Source of the DNA: Argopecten irradians
Lineage: Eukaryota > Mollusca > Bivalvia > Pectinida > Pectinidae
NCBI RefSeq assembly: GCF_041381155.1
Contig: NC_091147.1
Coordinates: forward strand, 36,582,553-36,646,552
Length of the DNA: 64,000 bases
Direction: 5' to 3'
The first letter of the stretch is position 1; every line of letters starts with the position of its first letter. The position numbers and the translations under genes were made by a program. The notes below the pieces were generated by a model. The model was not told the origin of the DNA, did no database searches, and worked only from the letters and a program-made list of their open reading frames with translations. Positions 12,160 to 23,625 of the stretch are shown in pieces.

Positions 12160-15100
12160 TTAAAAGAAAGAGTTCCTTGTCGGTTCGTTTATCTTGGCCG
12201 GAGTGACGCTTACTTTACTTTGTTTTGACTTAGGTTTCGTTGGATTTGAGGTGTTGTTCGGTTGCGCCATTTTTTGCATCATGCAGCAATGGCTCACCAA
12301 GGCGGCAGTAGCGATGCCCAGACCTATGGTTGCTATGACAGCGGTCCCGTACTTCAGAGTTTTGTCCCAAGCTTTGAAAGTAGAGCAAATATAAAAATTG
12401 ATAAATTAAATTCCAATGTATAGCCATTCATGACAACCGTAAAAAAGTATTTTCTTCATATCATTCATTATCAAATTGTCAATTTCAATACATGTGTAAA
12501 TGTGCAGATGTATACTACTGTAGTACGTACTAGTATTACTAACAAGCTTATATGATGCAGGAAATCATTCATATCTTGTCAAATATCGTCATTTACATAA
12601 ATGTAACATGTATGCAATATTATATCTGACGAAAATCTGTTGTATAATTACTTCTAGATATTGAATTTATTCGAATAGATTCATCAGAAGTTGTTATAAG
12701 ATAACTCAATATAGCAATTAAAAACTTACTTGATTCTTCCGATGAGGTAAATGTCTGAAATAGTAAAATTTTAATAAAATATACAATTTGATTTATTTGA
12801 TATTAATTAAGTGTTAAAATATTTCCAGTTTATGATGATGAGTGTATATGACTGACACATCTAAAAAGTATGAATGGAGTAGTAATTTTACTTCTAGATA
12901 AAAATATTAGAAATTTTCCCGAAAAAACACATGGCTCTATGTTCTAATGTGGAATGAATTACTGATTACGCATGCACTAAAAACAAAATAGATTATTTTA
13001 TAAGTTTTTTGTATTGATTAGACACATATATACGCGATTAATCTTCAGTTATTGATTATGTTTAGATTAAGAGTATGGAACACCTTTTTGTTTGTTTTTA
13101 ACATTTCGTATATAATATTTAAGCATTTGATCAATAACATATTATCAAAACATGGCTGTGATGTCATCTATTGTTATAGCTACTATTATCACTTTCTACT
13201 GTGGAATAGTTACCTTTTGCTGTGGAATAGTTTGTGAACTATTCCACGGGAAAAGGTAACTATTCCACAGTTGAAGATGAATGTAGTGACTCAGGTGAAC
13301 ATAGCTTAGCATGTAATCAGAAATACATCCTCATTCATTAAATCCTCGGAGAGATGGATTAAAGATTAACCCAGGTACTTGTCAACGTTGTTGTGATCGT
13401 ACAGTATTTGTAAACTTATTTTCATAATAACGATATACATATGCATGTATATATGTATACAATTTTCATCACTTCATTCCAAAATAAATTTGATAAGTTC
13501 TTTCACAGCCATTGTATCCATAACCCAAAAAAAAAGAATTAATTTGAACAAATCCAGAAGAGAGAAGAGTAAATCCCATGAGATAAATGCTGAATTTTCT
13601 GCCAAAATGAAATTACAGATGCTTGACATGGTTTTTTTCCATATTTTGTATATCCAAATCACTTTATATTCCATAAAAATTGCATCAATCAAACAAATTT
13701 ACATCCCAACACCTTTCAAGAAGATGATAATTCCCAAGGAATACTTTCAAAAAACACACTCTTTAGCAACATGATTTCACTATTTTGTTTATATATCCAA
13801 AGCGTTGGGACTATTTTGTTGTTTTTTCTTCTTCTAAACTTCACTCTAAGGAATGTGCTGCATGGGAAACAGAGGAAATGTTTCAGTGTGAGTACCATAT
13901 AGTACCTCTGCATGGATCTTTCAAAAAAATCATGCAAATCATGATTCTTGTTCTCCTAGTGAAGTAAATAAATGAATCATGAATAGGTCTTAGGGTTTAA
14001 ATCGGTAGTAAGGGTTTACCTGGAGCTGTGGAATAGTTAAACAATACCCAGTGTAATAGTGGAGAGTACCGGTGACATTAAGTGCCATGTTTTAAGTACA
14101 TGTATGAGAAACACCGAAAACTGTGGAATAGTCAAGATAATGATTAGTTCTCGGCCCTTACGGGCCTCGAACAATTCATTATCTTGACTATTCCAAAGAT
14201 TTCGGTGTTTCTCCTATACTTATGATAGCATATTACATTAAATATGCTATACGGTTTTGGCACTCAACATGTCCTGACGAATATTTAATGAAATATCATT
14301 ATGTGAAAAATATATAAAGGGATGAGTATATGTTGCAACTAACTAACAACCTTTTTAGTAAGTTTTTCTTGTGAGCAAACAAACAATGTTAGCGAATGAG
14401 ACCTTGTGTAAATATTGTAGACACGTTATACAGGTATATTATATTAGGTATTTCTAATTTTATACAAAAAACACAAAACCAGTTCCCCAATGGAATAAAA
14501 AAAACATATGTACAATATAATAACAACTTGTAAATTATTTGTCACAAATAAAATCTACCTGATAAAAACACAAAATAGATAGAATTAATGCAAACACATA
14601 ATTTAATGATATTGATATTATTTTAAAAAAAATTATAGAAATCGTTGTGCAGAATCAAAGTATGCCTCCCATAAGTATTGAACCATTCTCACCGTTGTAG
14701 TCTCACAACCTAGGGCAAAGGTGACTTTGTTAAGAGTTTTTCCGTTGTACGTCGCTGGCGTCGTACAAGTGATATCACCATCCAACGTCACTCCTAAAAT
14801 ACATCCATCATACAAAACTCAACAATTTTAACTATTAAAAAATTTCAACTATTGAAAATTAAATTGTCATTTATATCATTATTTATCTAAACTCCACAGA
14901 CATTTACAAGTTGTTAATAGTGACTTGATACCTTGTACCCACATAATTATGCATAATGCGTTACAGCACAAATCTGTATGGAATGGTCCATCGCAATCAT
15001 GAAGAATTTCATATCGATATAAAATTCTCTATGATTTTCCAATACTTGTAAACATGTTCAAAATATTTTCGGCTATGTGGCATTGGACGAAGAACCATTT

Positions 15101-16900
15101 TCCAAATCACCATCCTGTTGTTGAAATTGTTTAAGTAGATCTGAATTACACTGATATATATATATGTTTAAATAACAAGATAGTGACTTGAAATGTAAGA
15201 TGCAAAAGTTATTCTCGCCAAAGGCTACGTACGCAAAAGTTAGGAGAAAGTTTTTGTTTATACATATATGTTTACAATAAAATAAGTATCTTTCCTTTGT
15301 TTTTTATACTAATCTACCTTTTTGATTGGCCGACTCTTTTTTTCATAGCACTATAATTAATTTTTATTTGTTTCCATTCTTAATCCGACTTTCTGATTGG
15401 CAAATATGTTTTCTTTATACTACTATGAAGAAAGCTTTCGAGAATGGCGCGAAAACCCGAAGTTGTAATAGAGACGTCGACATTGCATATTGATTAAAAA
15501 ACAAATCCTGTGAGACATCGATGAAGTCGTACGTTTAAACAATTTAATGTTATCAACTTGTCTGAAATATTGATTATAAGCATTGATGTTACTACATGTG
15601 TTTGCAATCAAAATTTCTTTCATATCCCGATGATGTTAAAACATGTGACACCTATGCTTAAATATCAAAACAATCCCTTGGAAAACCAATGGAATGTTAT
15701 GTGTAAATATATTTAATGTTTTCACGTAGTCTGGGAAATTAATGATAAGCATTGATGTCACTATTTTTAATGCCATATTTTTAATTTTACTGGGGTATGA
15801 AATAAATGTTGTTTGCAAACCATTGTGAGAATCCGCTTTGCAGATTCACACAGTTTACAAACAAAACTTCTTTCATAACCCGATGAAATTAAATATGTTA
15901 AAAATTCACAGTTTCATACACTAACCATACAATTAACAAAGTCTGGTACTTGAAAATTAATGATAAATACCACAAACAAAACCAATTCGAAAACATTGTA
16001 TCCCCGTAAAACAAACCATAACTACATTGTAATGAGTCAGACTTTCTTAACCGTGTTTGTAAATCACTATGAAATTACGAGATACCTCCCTAACACTCTC
16101 ACTTATTACTGAATATACCTACCCGTGTATCTCACCCACTGTACAAGGAAGGATATATCACACGTACAGGCCCACTGATTACCCGTTATGGAGAGGGTAT
16201 TAAGAGAGACCATCGAGTCCAGGGCGTCCGTAGCGAGAGTCGTCAGTTGGTTATTGGCGATATTTAAGGCAGTAACTGCTGTCTTACCATCGAACGCACC
16301 GCTTGGAATTGACGTTAATCCACAATTATCAAGTGTGATTTTCGTCATAGCGGATCCAGCGTTCTCCAGAAACCCACTGGGAAAGGTTTGTGCCGTAATG
16401 GTTGTACCCGACATGGCGATCGAGTTCATAGATAACCCACTAAACGTCGTAGATGCAAATGACGCAATTGTCCCACCGGAAGTTAGGAAGTCAACCAGCC
16501 CCGACAATCCGGAGATGTCCGAGGACGATAATCCGGCCGATATTATACAATTTGTTAAGCTCAATTCTGTAATCCATGTCATCGTTCCAGCAAACGCATC
16601 TGTTGCAATTACCAAAGCATTACTTCCGGCGCACGTGATAGCGATGCTTCTCTGACCGGAAGGATCTGCACAGTCGGACAATCCAGAGAATGCGTTCGCC
16701 GGAAGTGTCCCATCAACATTGTTGAGAATGATGTAGCATGGCGTCGTAGTGAAATCCGATGACGCAAGCGGAGGCGACCAGGCCGCGAAATCGCATGTAG
16801 CATAAAATCCGGCCTCAGTGCAACCAGTTGGTGCCGCATTACAAATTGAAAAACAAAACAGTAGACAAACGCTACTTATTACCAATTCAAAGCACAACAT
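12160..16900 (-). CDS. LRR type I membrane protein with LRRCT cap (4 exons, 371 aa)
   Basis: The exons, in coding order, are 16900-16123, 14793-14693, 12755-12731 and 12371-12160 (778, 101, 25 and 212 nt). Splice phases 1, 0 and 1 join cleanly. The start at 16900 opens a signal peptide (residues 1-22, ending FSICNA). A cysteine-bearing N-terminal segment follows, then irregular leucine-rich repeats (about 85-240), e.g. MTKITLDNCGLTSIPSGAF. The LRRCT cap runs from C245/C247 to C269/C289. A short Ser/Thr/Glu stalk (290-302) leads to a hydrophobic helix (about 310-327) and a Lys-rich cytoplasmic tail of about 44 residues with no TIR or kinase domain. Such ectodomains bind proteins or microbial ligands, so a cell-surface recognition or adhesion role is inferred. 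The tandem paralogue at 3605-9020 is broken. The exon structure is well supported. The exact function and the micro-exon need transcript evidence. Confidence 0.88.
13199..13270. repeat. 72-bp hairpin built on CTGTGGAATAGTTACC
   Basis: This is a near-perfect inverted repeat with CTGTGGAATAGTTACCTTTT at the left end and its reverse complement at the right. Inside it, TGTGGAATAGTTT is inverted again around a 3-bp centre. It lies in intron 2 of the LRR gene. The same word recurs at 14025 and in the hairpin at 14106-14213, suggesting one element family. Confidence 0.8.
14106..14213. repeat. 108-bp hairpin containing the CTGTGGAATAGT word
   Basis: The arms begin GAGAAACACCGAAA and end TTTCGGTGTTTCTC, pairing down to a GGCCC-TTAC-GGGCC tip. 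It shares CTGTGGAATAGT with the hairpin at 13199. The two may mark opposite ends of one roughly 1-kb fold-back insertion in intron 2 of the LRR gene, though no target-site duplication was seen. Confidence 0.75.
15355..15910. repeat. Dispersed repeat, diverged copies also near 19549-19830
   Basis: The block around ACTATGAAGAAA, GCGCGAAAA and GTTTAAAC...TTTAATGTT recurs in order at 19549-19830. A second diverged partial copy follows within this stretch (about 15660-15910, TGATAAGCATTGATGTCACT). It is an old repeat inside intron 1 of the LRR gene. The family is unknown. Confidence 0.55.
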
Positions 16901-17082
16901 CGTGAATTGAAACGTTTCGATTTCTAAAAATCCAGTACTAATTTTTTTCTTTGTCTACTTAACTGTTTAAAGTTAATCACATCGTGTTGATAAATATTAA
17001 TTAATTTAATCCTCCATTAACCGTAGTCCGATCTAACCGCTCTAACGGAAGCGGTCATACTAAATATATAAAGGAATGGTCA

Positions 17083-17102
17083 GAATATATATATATATAT
17101 AA
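17083..17102. repeat. (TA)n microsatellite
   Basis: About ten TA dinucleotides lie some 180 bp upstream of the LRR gene's start codon. A second short TA run is at 18579-18599. Confidence 0.9.
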
Positions 17103-18060
17103 TATCAAATAAAAGCTATTAAAGTGTCAGATATAAATGTCTTGAATTTAAATGGAATGGAGACCATTAAAGGCAGTACAAATATATACTAATGTATTAT
17201 GACTAGTATACCGTCAAACTTAAACGAGTGTAAACAAATACACCTGGTGTTGTGTTTTCGGATCAAAGTCCTTTGTTGTTCTCCCTTCTACATGTCAACA
17301 AAAATGCGGTATAATTGACTTGGGGATTCGCCCAGTGAATCAAACAATCTACCGATTCTGTTTATTTAGAAATCTAATGGCGAAGTGAATGTGAGTAACA
17401 CAATAACTTATGTGAAAAAATATCAAAAGCCTCTTAATCCGTCGTGAATAAGAGTTTATTGTGTGTTGAAAAAGCTGGCCTTCTTGATAAAATAATTAAA
17501 TTTGACACTAGATTTACGTTAACAAATTTTTGTTTATATCACTCAAAATCCTAATTTTATCAGAGTTAGTGAAATTAGTTATACCTTTTTTATATTCACA
17601 ATATATTTTGTACTTTTTCATATCAAAAATAATGTTTGTACTATTTAATATTCACAATACATATCTTGTACTTTTTCATATTCACATTACATTTTTAGTA
17701 CTATTTGATATTCGCAATACATTTTTGTACTATTTTATATTCTAATTTTTTCTTCTTTTTTATCTTCACTTATATTTTGGTACTACATACATATGCCGTT
17801 TATTTGCCTTCATATAAACACACAGCCTACATACGACTATAATCAAAATTTAACTTTTTATTAATCTAAATTAGTATTGATTATGTTGAAATATGCATAC
17901 CTGTGTAATTAAACCTTATAGTCAAAAATGATGCGAATTTGAAAAATCAAATTTTAGCGAATCATAATTTGATCCATTTCCCTTACTAGCATTCTCTTCC
18001 GAGTTTCTCGCTTGACTTCGCTTGAATGTAAATGTGGACTGCTTCGCTTGTAGTCGGTAT
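17103..18060. other. AT-rich stretch with imperfect tandem repeats, no gene
   Basis: Between 17590 and 17745 about five imperfect units of roughly 29 bp repeat the theme TTTGTACTTTTTCATATTCA. The 71-codon open frame there is a by-product of this low-complexity repeat. Nothing else was recognised. Confidence 0.6.
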
Positions 18061-18063
18061 ATT

Positions 18064-18266
18064 TACTGTAAATCCACTTATTTTATCATGCGATTGATTT
18101 CGCGTATTCTGCCAATGGTGTGGAATCCCGGAAATTATTCGTCACGTAAAAGTTACAAAGATATAAACAACACGCGTGTAAGCTGATATCGCGAAACTAA
18201 ATCGTCTTGAAACTGGATCTCAAACGCGAAATTAATTCGTCGCAAAAAATATAACTTTACAGTATA
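18064..18266. mobile_element. MITE with TACTGTAAA terminal repeats
   Basis: The element starts TACTGTAAATCC and ends AACTTTACAGTA, followed by TA. It is about 200 bp, rich in CGCGAAA words and has no coding capacity. A 143-bp relative with the same ends is at 48538-48680. The TA-type termini suggest a Tc1/mariner- or pogo-like source, by resemblance only. Confidence 0.65.
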
Positions 18267-18329
18267 CATATTCAATGTGACCGGACTTCAGTGTTTATAG
18301 ACGCATGTTTCATTGAGGCAGCACAATTC

Positions 18330-18470
18330 TGTTTTTGCTTGTAATAGAGTTACCTCCCTTGAGGGTAGGTATTGATTGTGACGTCTTCATTTTTGAGGAA
18401 AAAACCGCATGTAGTTTTCTCCGCAAGCAAAAGTACAATTAATACCTACTCGCTTTGGCGACGAGCACAT
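18330..18470. mobile_element. Palindromic MITE, GAGTTACCTCCCTTGA end
   Basis: GTTACCTCCCTTGAGGGTAG and the following TATTGATTGTGACGTC are echoed in inverted form at the right end (ATTAATACCTACTCGC). Related copies occur at 31696-31855 and, as a fragment, at 2875-2935. It is non-coding. Confidence 0.55.
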
Positions 18471-18599
18471 ATAAAAACATATATACTTATTAGCATGATT
18501 CACTGAGACTACTATGTAGAAAATCTAATTATTTTATAGTGTGGAGAATTTTGAACGAAATCGACAGGTGTTTTGCTACTATATATATATATATATATA

Positions 18600-20590
18600 A
18601 ATGTGACATAGCTCTACCATGCGTCTTTGGAAAAGAATATAAATTGCAAGGATATTCGTTTCGTTTGACTGTAGCGCACATGTTATATATTTAACATCAT
18701 GGTTTACTGTGTTGATCTGTTTTAAAAACAAACTAAACCTACATAGCGATTAAATACTTGAAAAATTATTTGGAATCTGATATAACATTAATCAACCGGC
18801 TTCGCATGCTATACTACCGAAAAGGTCAGCCAAGACCGACAACAATACACATTATTTACTTTAGTAAGTTCAACGATCCTTGAACTCGAAAACGTTGGCT
18901 AGGTAAACAAATACTGAAGTAGAGAACACATTAAATGTTTCACATTTCCTTTGTGATATTTGGAAAAACGTCTCAAACAACACCTTGCCTCTATTGTTTT
19001 GATGTCTATACATATTTGTTTACGCTGTGTTAACTAACCTTCGAGAGCCAATCAATCACTCTTTAGTGTATGGTTGTAGTACATGGTAATATTATACATT
19101 TGTAAGGAATAGCACGAAAGCGATACACATCGATATTGGAAAGTATTCATGTCTTTTCGATATTTAATACGAAAGTTATGAAATCTTAAATATTAATTGC
19201 TTAGTCCTTAAAACAATGTTGTATTTCGAATGTTCCGTATTTACACTGAAACCTACCTTAGCGACCACCTCTGTAGAAAGACAATCTGGGCATTGAGACC
19301 ACTTTCTTAGGGTAATAAATTGCATTTTGTAACATTATTTGAAAGATCTATAGATACTACCACCTTGTCCTTTGAAAAGTGTTTATAGACAAGTTTTATC
19401 AGAATTTTTCTAGTTGGCTGAATCTCGTTAAAGTTTCAAGGTAAGGTGTAACCTTCATCTTTCTTTTTTAATTTAAGACCTTAGAGTCAATTTATTTATA
19501 TTAGGAGTCAGGTACATGGCTAATTTTATAACGTCTTTCCTTTAAAATCAAATTTTATTTGTTTTCATACTAAATACTTTCGGATTGGCAGATTATTTTC
19601 CTCCATACTACATATGTACTATGAAGAAAAAAATCCGAGAATAGCGCGAAAATCCAACGTCATTATGACGTCACAATAAAGATGTCGGCGTTGCGTATTA
19701 ATTTGGAAAAAAGTAATCCATTTGACATTCAACTGAATCGTTCGTTTAAACGTAATTTATTTGATCATGTTGTCTAAAAAATAATTATACACATTGATGT
19801 CACTATTTTTTAGCTTCATCGGATTAGAATATTGGGCAAAATGATTGAAACACCGCTAAGATATCGTTAAACTACTAACGCTTAAACACCCACTACGAAA
19901 TAAAAGTTGTATGATTCTTAAGAACAATAATAGCATAAGAAAACGAATATATATATTGATTGCCTAAGATGATTTTATAAATGAACAAATTCTAGATTTC
20001 CTGCCTAATCAATGTTAATAGTGAAGATTAATTTTGCTGTCTTGCCGTCTGAGGTAGTGACAGTCAACTTATTTATCTGTTACAATTAACTGTACCAGTC
20101 AATCTCTGTTATAAAAATTTCAAAGGGGCATGTTCTTGTATCGGTTGTAAATTTGCTGTATGGATAGATCTGAATTATATAAGCGTTAAAGGTCCAAACC
20201 TTTTTCGAAACGGCTTTTGATTTTTAAAATGGGAATATCAAACGAAATTGATAATTTTGTTGAATGGCATATGTTATTATAGTACACTTATAATTGCCTC
20301 CAAAACAATTTAATTAAAAACAATTCATTATGTTATTTGTAATAGCGAGGGTAGTATTATATTTCCCGCCATCGTCCTAAATACCGCACATTAGTTGATT
20401 ATCACTACGCCAGGCAAAACAGCGAGATGAATCTTCACTGTAAACAAAAATTACAGAAGGAAAACTGAAATGCACGGTTTTGTACTTACCTAAGGCCATC
20501 GATATAAATTTTATTTGTTGTTATTGTTTTTAAGGACCTTTTTTTCGGAAAAAATTGAGGGCTTTTGATATCATTTTATTTCAAAGTATT
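18600..20590. other. Intergenic DNA with an old pogo-like fragment, no gene
   Basis: A fragment at about 19242-19330 (ACACTGAAACCTACCTTAGC, then GACCACCTCTGTAGA) resembles a pogo/Tigger-type terminus. A relative of the 15355 repeat lies at 19549-19830. The rest shows no exon, RNA or tandem array. Confidence 0.45.
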
Positions 20591-20592
20591 TA

Positions 20593-20806
20593 GTTTCGTT
20601 TAATTAGTTTAATGTCCTATTAACAGCTATGATCATGTAAGGACGTGCCAGGTTTGTTCGTTGGGGAACCGGAGTACCCGGAGAAAAACCACCGACTAGC
20701 GATCAGTACCTGGCAAATGCCCCACATGGGATTCGAACCCGCATCCCAGAGGTGGAGGGCCTATGGTGATATGTCGAGACGTCTTAACCACTCGGCCACC
20801 GCGGTC
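20593..20806 (-). mobile_element. tRNA-derived SINE
   Basis: On the minus strand the head reads GGTGGCCGAGTGGTTAAGAC, an A-box region of tRNA-Ser/Leu type. It is followed about 50 bp later by the B box GGGTTCGAATCC (20740-20729). The body continues to a tail that on the plus strand reads TTTAATTAGTTTAATGTCCT...TTAACAGC. A second copy is at 59543-59749. No stand-alone tRNA gene is implied, because the anticodon stem does not fold into a normal tRNA. The 95-codon open frame through it is spurious. Confidence 0.85.
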
Positions 20807-21414
20807 ACATGTTTCAAAGCGATGACACTGGTTAATTACAAATGTCGAAAAACACGTGATAAAAATGATTTAATTCGCAGAACGCATAAAGTTTACAGAC
20901 AAAACAAAATTTGTACAATATATTTTATCTAATTAAAAAGTTTGTTATATTTGAAAATGAAATCATTTAAAAAAATATATATAATTCTGATAGCTTGTGA
21001 TTGAAACAACTGGTATAAGTTGTCTGTGTATATATATTGTATAACATGTTATGCATACGTGTTATGCGTTTTCTATCACATTCAGCCAGCTGGATGTGTA
21101 ATATATATTGAAAATCTTACATGAGTGGCTATGTAATATGAACTATGTAAAATGAGTTCAATAATTTAGGTGACTGGCTTGACAAATTATTTAACGAGTG
21201 ATAATTTTCGTATTAACTACTCAAGAGTGTAAGATTGTATCTATCATATACGTTTTATAAATATAAATATAAATCACTTTAATGGAATTTTTAATTTCGT
21301 CTCTATATAAAACTGTAGATATCTGGCTCGGACTTCGCTTTTCCGTCTACTGAGACAACCACGTTATGTTATATATAAATCACGTCAAAACTACATAATT
21401 ATGTAACGGCACAG

Positions 21415-21712
21415 TAGTGTGTTATTACACGTGGCTTAAGATATTGATGACATGGCCGTATGACATGGCTGGACGGGTCAGTTATGTGATGATAGTGTTA
21501 TTACACGTGGCTTACGATATTGATGACATGGCCGTATGACATGGCTGGACGGGTCAGTTATGTGATGATAGTGTTATTACACGTGGCTTACGATATTGAT
21601 GACATGGCCGTATGACATGGCTGGACGGGTCAGTTATGTGATGATAGTGTTATTACACGTGGCTTACGATATTGATGACATGGCCGTATGACAAGGCTTG
21701 ACAGGCCTATTA
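21415..21712. repeat. 76-bp tandem repeat, nearly four units
   Basis: A unit beginning TAGTGTTATTACACGTGGCT and ending CAGTTATGTGATGA repeats about 3.9 times with very few differences. The first and last units are slightly diverged, and internal units are identical, which points to recent expansion. Confidence 0.95.
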
Positions 21713-21975
21713 GGTAATATATATAGATGTTCCATAACGAGTCACTGTTGTTTTTTTTTTTAAAAAGACATGAGCTTTGGTGAAAAAATTAACCTGAAAA
21801 TCTGGACTTGTGGTACAGGCATTCCTATGTTATCAGCAAATTTTAAGATAATTTTCGCTAAATTAATAAAAAAAAAACAATTATTAAGTTCTTACCGGTA
21901 AATAGTGTAAAACATCACATCATATTTAAACAAACATAATACTGATCTACTACTGCTGTCTATCAGCACTAGTTA

Positions 21976-22190
21976 TTGTTTGTTTGTTTGTTTAATTAAC
22001 GTCCTATTAACAACCAGGGTCTTGTACGGACGGCCTCCCATGTATGCAGAGTGTAACGTGTATGTAGCGGAGGACGACTGGTTCGGCCCTTCTCAGTATA
22101 ATGTGACCGGGTTAGGTGTGTTTCTTGCTGTCTTCGCTGGACAAGAAGATACTACACGAATATACCGAAGTCTCCCAAACAGGCACTAAT
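21976..22190 (+). mobile_element. Left part of a MITE sharing its terminus with the SINE
   Basis: It starts GTTTGTTTGTTTAATTAACG and continues TCCTATTAACAACCAGGGTC, then runs into a middle region with TATAATGTGACCGGGTTAGG. The copy at 60795-61066 has the same middle followed by the inverted terminus. The complete element therefore has long terminal inverted repeats. A diverged partial copy is at 38545-38720. Confidence 0.7.
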
Positions 22191-22199
22191 CTAATTAGT

Positions 22200-23625
22200 T
22201 TACAAAGCTCAATCTCATGCTTTGGTAAAGAAGAATCAGATCAAATGGACGCTCTTTGTACAGTTCCTGCTATTAGACACTAATTTAATAGCTATTTGTT
22301 GCGAACCCGGTGGACTTGGTTTATTGAAAAGTACTATTTTTCAAATATTTTGCCAAAATATACAAGCCACACAACAGTTTATGAGAAGAGTTATACCTTA
22401 TTTTAGCCCTAATGCATACACACTTTATGAAAAATCATGTCCTTCGGCAGTCACATAATTACCATATAGATAGAATAACAGATATTTATTACATTTACAA
22501 AAATGTTAAATAGATGAAACACATATATAACAAATTAATTAGAAATAAATAATGCAGTCAAATACGGTGTGTTTGCAGTAAAACGTGTAAGGTCATTCCT
22601 TCACTGTTAGAATACATGCATTACAACTACAAACATGACATAAAATTGCACCCATGACAAGAGAATATGATAATACAAATTACAGTTTTTACATAGCGGC
22701 AATACATTATCTTAATGGAAATAAGCAAATTGAAAAATGCATGACACAAATGCATAAAACATATTATACTTTAAAAAATCAGTCCTTCCATCCCATCATT
22801 CCGTCTACCCATCGGTTCATCCGTCATTCCGACAGTCTATCTGTCCTGTAATCAGCACATCCATTCTGCTTGCAGTCCTCCGCCAATCTATCTGACTGTG
22901 ATCAGACCCGAGAGTCCAACGTCCCCGTCACATCATCCAAAAGTCCCTATCAGGGGGGCCTACCAATCTATCTGACCACTGTCAGACCCCCACGACTCAA
23001 CCATTTCGAGTAGGAACAAATTTCGCAACCTGATCAATACACCATATAAATTTTCTATCAAAAAGATCAATCACCATTTGCCTCGTCGTTTGCTTTTGTC
23101 TAAACACTGAACGCACTCGAAGCCAGAAAGCCGCTGACTGCAGTAAATAGGAACACTATTATTACACACACCGTACATTCATTTCCTATTTGTAACATTG
23201 AGCAAATAGTTATTTTGAGAGATTTGGATAGTCTAAACTTGTCTACAATAATCGACACATGTCTTAAATCCAATACCCTACTTTCTGTTTCCTAATATTA
23301 AAACTATACACTAAACCCCATGTACTGCGTAGTTGCTTATATCCGCAAAGGTTTTAATTTTGCTTTATTCCCTGATCCCCCTAAATTTATCAAAATTCTG
23401 GTTTTTACGTATTATATATTCTATCGTAAGAATGAGGTTTTCAAAGACTACACAGAGGATCGGCATGATAATAACCCCAACAAATTTGTTTTAAAAGATC
23501 AGCTATGAAATTTTACATCAGTGTAGGGACTATACAGTAGTACCACGGTAATAGTGGAATTATCTTTTTTTTAAATATTGATGATGACGCGGGTCAAAAA
23601 CTTAAAAAAAAAGTTTACGGTAAGT
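22200..23625. other. Intergenic DNA downstream of the FREP gene, no gene seen
   Basis: At 22785-22985 there is a pyrimidine-rich stretch in which CCAATCTATCTGAC followed by TCAGACCC occurs twice. This may be a small diverged duplication. No exon, RNA gene or element end was recognised elsewhere. Confidence 0.45.

Noticed and set aside
13445-13774. 109-codon frame as a transposon protein between the two CTGTGGAATAGT hairpins
   Set aside because: No transposase motif is present. The composition is that of AT-rich chance frames, and an overlapping frame on the other strand is equally open.
16188-16655. 155-codon plus-strand open frame
   Set aside because: It lies entirely antisense to exon 1 of the LRR gene and mirrors its codon pattern. 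The minus-strand frame has the signal peptide, LRRs and matching exons.
20593-20806. A tRNA-Ser/Leu gene on the minus strand
   Set aside because: The A and B boxes are present, but there is no complete cloverleaf. The same body and tail recur at 59543, which marks a SINE.
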